A stretch of 64,000 nucleotides of DNA from Sternotherus odoratus (Eukaryota > Chordata > Testudines > Kinosternidae). Under the pieces are notes generated by a model, which saw only the letters and a program-made list of their open reading frames with translations, made no database searches and was not told the origin of the DNA. Made by a program: the position numbers and the translations under genes. Positions 60,301 to 64,000 of the stretch are shown here, piece after piece. The stretch lies in the NCBI GenBank assembly GCA_032164245.1, contig JAVMKO010000001.1, forward strand, positions 64,524,892-64,588,891, given 5' to 3'. Every line of letters starts with the position of its first letter. Within the stretch, counting starts at the first letter, position 1.

Positions 60301-61384
60301 TGGAATGTCTAATACATGACACTTCTCTGGATAGTCAATATAGTTAAAAATGTAGTGCTAATCTCAATTAAAATGGTTCTCTTTTTTCTTAAACAAAATT
60401 ATGTGAATCTGCTATAAGTTTTGAGAAGTGGAAAATTATTCTCAAAATTCTGTTTGTACTGAACTGTGTATAGTAGACATTGCCTATTTCCTTTAATGGA
60501 AATGTTTTAAAAGGAAGCATGTAAAATTTATGTCACTGTTGGATTTAATGTTGAAATATACATAATCTTCAAGTGCATTACTTCTGTGATGCCAGATGAA
60601 TACCAGAGACATATTTTTTTTTTCTACAAGATGTTTGGATTTTGTCAAACTAGTGTAATCTAAATATTAATGAAATGAAAATATTTAACACAGCTTGACA
60701 GTCTGTATAAGAAAAAAAAATGCCATTACAGAGCAGAATTCTAGGAAAAGTGCTCAAGGCAGCTGGTTAATCTGGGTAGACTTTCAGTTAGAGCTGTAGT
60801 GAAGTTGAAGTTGATTGCCTTTTGACAACCTCGGAGAAGACCCTACACATTAGATTCTGCTCATAGCTTCACTTTTCATCAAATGTCTGATGCTATGCTA
60901 ACTTCAGACATATTTTCTTGACATCTTTCTTTAAGTGCTATGAAGAGGTTATTATACTCTTTGGTTTAAAGATAGAAAGATCGTACTAGCATTGCTTTAT
61001 GGCGAAATGTCTCATTATCCCTTGATCCACCTACAACCTTTATCTCTTGTCTTTTTTTCTTTGTTTCAGTCTGATTTATTGAAGTCATCACTAAACTACC
61101 ACATGTTGACTATAGAAGAAAAGCATCTTTGCAGTAGCTCTGCTTCAGTTGTTCTTCCTGCCTCCCTTTCCGTCACTGCATTATCAGTTACCATCTCTAG
61201 TGGATTTTTTCTGGCCACATGCAAAACTTTTATTTCTCAGCTATTACACCCTTCCTAAATCTTATGCTAGAGCCTTTTTGTCCATACCAGACCTACTTTT
61301 CTTAGGCAAGATACTGGAGAAAATGATTTCTTATTTATTTATTTATTTTATTTTCCCTCTTAATGACTATTCTTCATTGTAATT
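60301..61384. other. Unassigned DNA
   Basis: Has a short (TTTA)n patch near 61330-61350 and no supported gene. Confidence 0.4.
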
Positions 61385-61520
61385 TACCACTTCATCAATC
61401 TTTGTCATCTGAAAACTTTATCACAGCCATGAACTATATTTTCTTCCAGATCATTGATAAAAATACTGAATAGCTCCAAACTGAGAATTGCTCCCGGTAA
61501 TACATCCTCACTACTTGATA
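61385..61520 (-). mobile_element. Old CR1-like fragment, minus strand
   Basis: Plus-strand words tctgaaaactttatcac, ttccagatcattgataaaaa and tactgaata match the antisense of a CR1 ORF2 segment (the same type of region as at 51780-52731). Short and diverged. Confidence 0.55.
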
Positions 61521-62562
61521 ATTCCAGATTACTATGTTTTGAGCTCTATCAGATAGCCAGCAAAATCGCAAACGGTATCGGAAGATCACTGGATCAACAA
61601 TACGTACAAGCTTGGAAAGGGGAGAGAGTTTTGGTACTTAGAAGGGCTCATGTGAGTGTAGAAGTTGCCTATGCAATAATTCCCTTCTCCCCCCACCCCC
61701 ATCTAATTCATGCACAAGTCAGATTGTGATGATTTTTTTTAAAAAAAAAAGGTTTGACTGAAATTCATCATAAAGTGACACCCCAAAAGGGAAATCTGGC
61801 AACACAAATAATATGGGTCACACTTCCACATCAGGTGAACTCAAGACAGAGTATCTTCAAATCTCGCTGTTGCTGTTGTATCTAGTGTTCTTGGGGAATC
61901 ATATATCTTTAGAATGGTTACTGAACACTATCTGAATATTTTATGGCCTTTCTCTCTTTCTGCTTTTTTTCCCCATTGAACTGATTCATGAAAAATTCTA
62001 GGCCTATAAAGCTAATAAAAGCTAAAGACGGTGATGCAGGTCGTAATACAGGATGAAAGAAATTAGAAGTGGGAAAGATTTATTAAGTCATCTTATTTAC
62101 CCCTATACTATTCAGATGGAATTTATATTCTAATCTAAGAATCCAGAAAAATATATAATGGAAATAAATTATCTAAAATATTTATTATCTCTGAGAAATC
62201 TTGGAGGAAGGTATGTATCAGAGAGTTAGAGAAAGCCAAACATATTACACATCTTCAAAAAGGAAACAAAAGGTATCTGATGAATTATAGCCCAGTCATC
62301 TTAACTTTGATACCTGGAAAGACACTGGAACAAATTATTAAACAATCAGTTTGCAAGCATCTGGTGAATAATGGGTTATAAGGAATAAACAACATGGATT
62401 TGTCAAAAACAAATTATGCCAGCTCAACCTAATTTCCTTCTTTGAAAGGGATACTGGCTTAGTGGGTGGGTGGGAGAGAAGCAGTTGACATGATATATCT
62501 GGATTTTAGTAAGGTTTTTTACACCATCTCAGGTGACATTTTCATAAGCAAACTAGGGAAAT

Positions 62563-63341
62563 GTGGCTATCATAACCATAAGGGTAGCCTAAAATTCCTC
62601 CTTACCTGATTCAGAAGCTCAGATAACCTGACTGGCACCTGACCAAATGAACCAATGGGGACAAAAGATATTTTCAATCTGGGTGGGGGGAGATGCTTTG
62701 TTTTGGGCTCCTTGTTTGTGTTTGTTTTCTCTTGGATTTTAGAGGGACCAGACATCAATCCATGTTCTCCAAATCTTTCTGAACCAGCAAGGCGTTTTAG
62801 TTTATCTTTGTTTTTCCAACTTGTGAATCCCTCCTTTGCTTGAGGGAAGTTTATCCCTGTTTTTCTCTGTAATTTTGAAACTAAAGTTAGAGGGGATTCT
62901 TCTGTGTTATTTTTTGATTTTTTTTTGTGACTCTGTAAAGTTAACTTCCATCTGGATTTAACAGGGGTGATTCTCTTATCTTTTCTTTAAATAAAATCCT
63001 TCTTTTAGGAATCTGCCTGATTTTTACATTATGTTAAAGATCCAGGAGTTGGATCTGAGCTCACCTGTAACAAGTGTTGGGGGTTTTATTCTCAAGTCTT
63101 TCCCAGGAAGGGGGTGGGGACTTGGGGGATATTTTGGGGGGAATAGGAACTCCAAGTGGTACTTTCCCTGATTCTTTTTCTAAATCACTTGGTGGTGGCA
63201 GCGTACCATCCAAGGACACAGGAACTTGTGCCTAGGGAAGTTTTTAACCTAAGCTGTTAAAATAAGCTTAGGGGGTCTTTCATGCGGGTCCCCACCTCTG
63301 TATCCTGGAGTTCAGACTGGTGAAGGAACCCTGACAGTGGC
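62563..63341 (+). mobile_element. LTR-like insert in CR1, same family as 33 kb
   Basis: A 769-bp insert (62568-63336) with a perfect 5-bp duplication gtggc on both sides (62563-62567, 63337-63341). It begins tatcataa and ends ccctgaca. It has aaataaaatccttc near 62990 (poly(A)-signal-like) and the shared block ggtggcagcg, taacctaagctg, ctttcatgcg and gagttcag. Size, duplication length and signal position fit a solo LTR, but the ends are not TG...CA. Confidence 0.7.
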
Positions 63342-64000
63342 ACAATTAAATTATGGTCTATAAGTTGAGTGAAAAACTGGTTGAAACAATGTACTCTAAG
63401 AGTAGTTATTGATGGCTGGCTGTGAAAATGGGAGGACTATCAAGTTGAGTCGCTTGGGGTTCTGTTTTGGATCTGGTACCATTTGATATTTTCATTAATG
63501 ACTTAGATAATGTAGTGGAGAGTAATCTTATAAAATTTGCAGAAGACACCAAGATGGGATTATTAGAACATTGGAGAATAGTATTAACATTCAAAACAGT
63601 CTTGTCAAATTGTATAATTGATTTGAAATTAACAAGATGAAATTCAATAAAGAAAAGTGCAAAGTACTGTACTTAGGAATTTAAAAAAATCAAATGCACA
63701 ACTACAAAATGGAGAATAACTGGCTAGGCAGTAGTACTGCTGGAAAGGATGTGAGCATTACACTGGATCACAAACTGAAAATATGAGTCAAAAATACAAT
63801 ACAATTGCAAAAAAGGCTAATAGTCTGGGATGTATTAACAAGGTGTTGTATGTAAAACATGAGAGGTAATTTGCTGCTTTACTAGGCACTGGTGAGGCAT
63901 CAGTAGGAGTTGTTTTTCCAGTCCTCAGTGACATACTTTTAAGAAAATGTGGACAGATTGGAGAGAGTCCAGAGGAAAGCACCGAAAAATGATAAAAGAT
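63342..64000 (+). pseudogene. CR1 ORF2 RT C-terminal half, degenerate
   Basis: Readable in pieces: WGSVLDLVPFDIFINDLDN near 63455-63510, IKFAEDTKMG near 63530, NKMKFNKEKCKVLYLG near 63630-63680, and DRLERVQRKA near 63955-63985. The expected GVPQGSILGP is degraded and the catalytic ADD is AED. Stops and shifts lie between the pieces. It continues beyond 64000. Confidence 0.8.

Larger units (their letters stand above)
62230..64000 (+). mobile_element. CR1 LINE, plus strand, split by an LTR-like insert and running off the window
   Basis: The left part (about 62230-62567) reads MNYSPVILTLIPGKTLEQII, then VDMIYLDFSKVFYTISGDIF and ISKLGKCG: RT blocks including motif A YLDFSKAFD with D changed to Y. 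An insert occupies 62568-63336. The right part resumes and reads FDIFINDLDNVVES, IKFAEDTKMG (FADD box with the first D changed to E), FNKEKCKVLYLG and RLERVQRKA at the window edge. Many stops; non-functional. Confidence 0.88.

Overview
The window looks like non-coding, repeat-rich DNA from a non-avian sauropsid, most probably a turtle, with a crocodilian as the alternative. The base composition is AT-rich. I see no bacterial-style gene, no host exon I can defend and no tRNA gene. The protein-coding signal I can support all comes from mobile elements: Penelope-like elements (PLEs), CR1 LINEs, a Ty3/gypsy (Sushi-like) element and a hAT transposase remnant. The species assignment rests on this repeat mix and is inference.

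Layout. 1-5 kb: two plus-strand PLE copies in tandem, one 5'-truncated but with an open RT-tail/GIY-YIG frame, the other with RT but lacking the endonuclease. 5-9.6 kb: (AG)n and (TCTA)n microsatellites, AT-rich dispersed repeats and a short DNA transposon. 9.8-10.8 kb: first copy of an unclassified element with a G-rich minisatellite core; a second copy is at 49.2-49.9 kb. 12-14.7 kb: decayed Ty3/gypsy element with two diverged LTRs. 19.0 kb: small fold-back made only of PLE tails. 23.4-24.6 kb: a 99-bp-arm hairpin, a palindromic repeat and a third PLE. 26.1-26.8 kb: hAT element. 27.1-27.4 kb: fold-back of a second PLE tail family. 32.7-34.6 kb: hAT element interrupted by an LTR-like insert. 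35.3-35.6 kb: pogo/Tigger-like element with a GC-rich core. 36.8-40.4 kb: the best element in the window, a nearly intact minus-strand PLE with two pseudo-LTRs and an inverted second copy of its own 3' end, all inside one perfect 13-bp target-site duplication. 42-47 kb: a SINE-like repeat, degenerate tandem repeats and a C-rich repeat. 51.8-54.5 kb: two CR1 copies meeting at their 5' sides. 57.9 kb: a 5S rRNA pseudogene. 62-64 kb: a CR1 copy split by the same LTR-like family seen at 33 kb.

The main biological theme is the Penelope system. The encoded protein combines a reverse transcriptase with a GIY-YIG endonuclease. The element ends carry a hammerhead-ribozyme-like motif: a CTGANGA-type box, a short hairpin, then GAAA. 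The same layout with a different stem occurs in a second tail family. Four separate PLE insertions have an inverted piece of tail at the 5' side inside target-site duplications, so head-inversion appears to be a regular product of PLE integration here. Stretches not listed as elements hold nothing I can identify.
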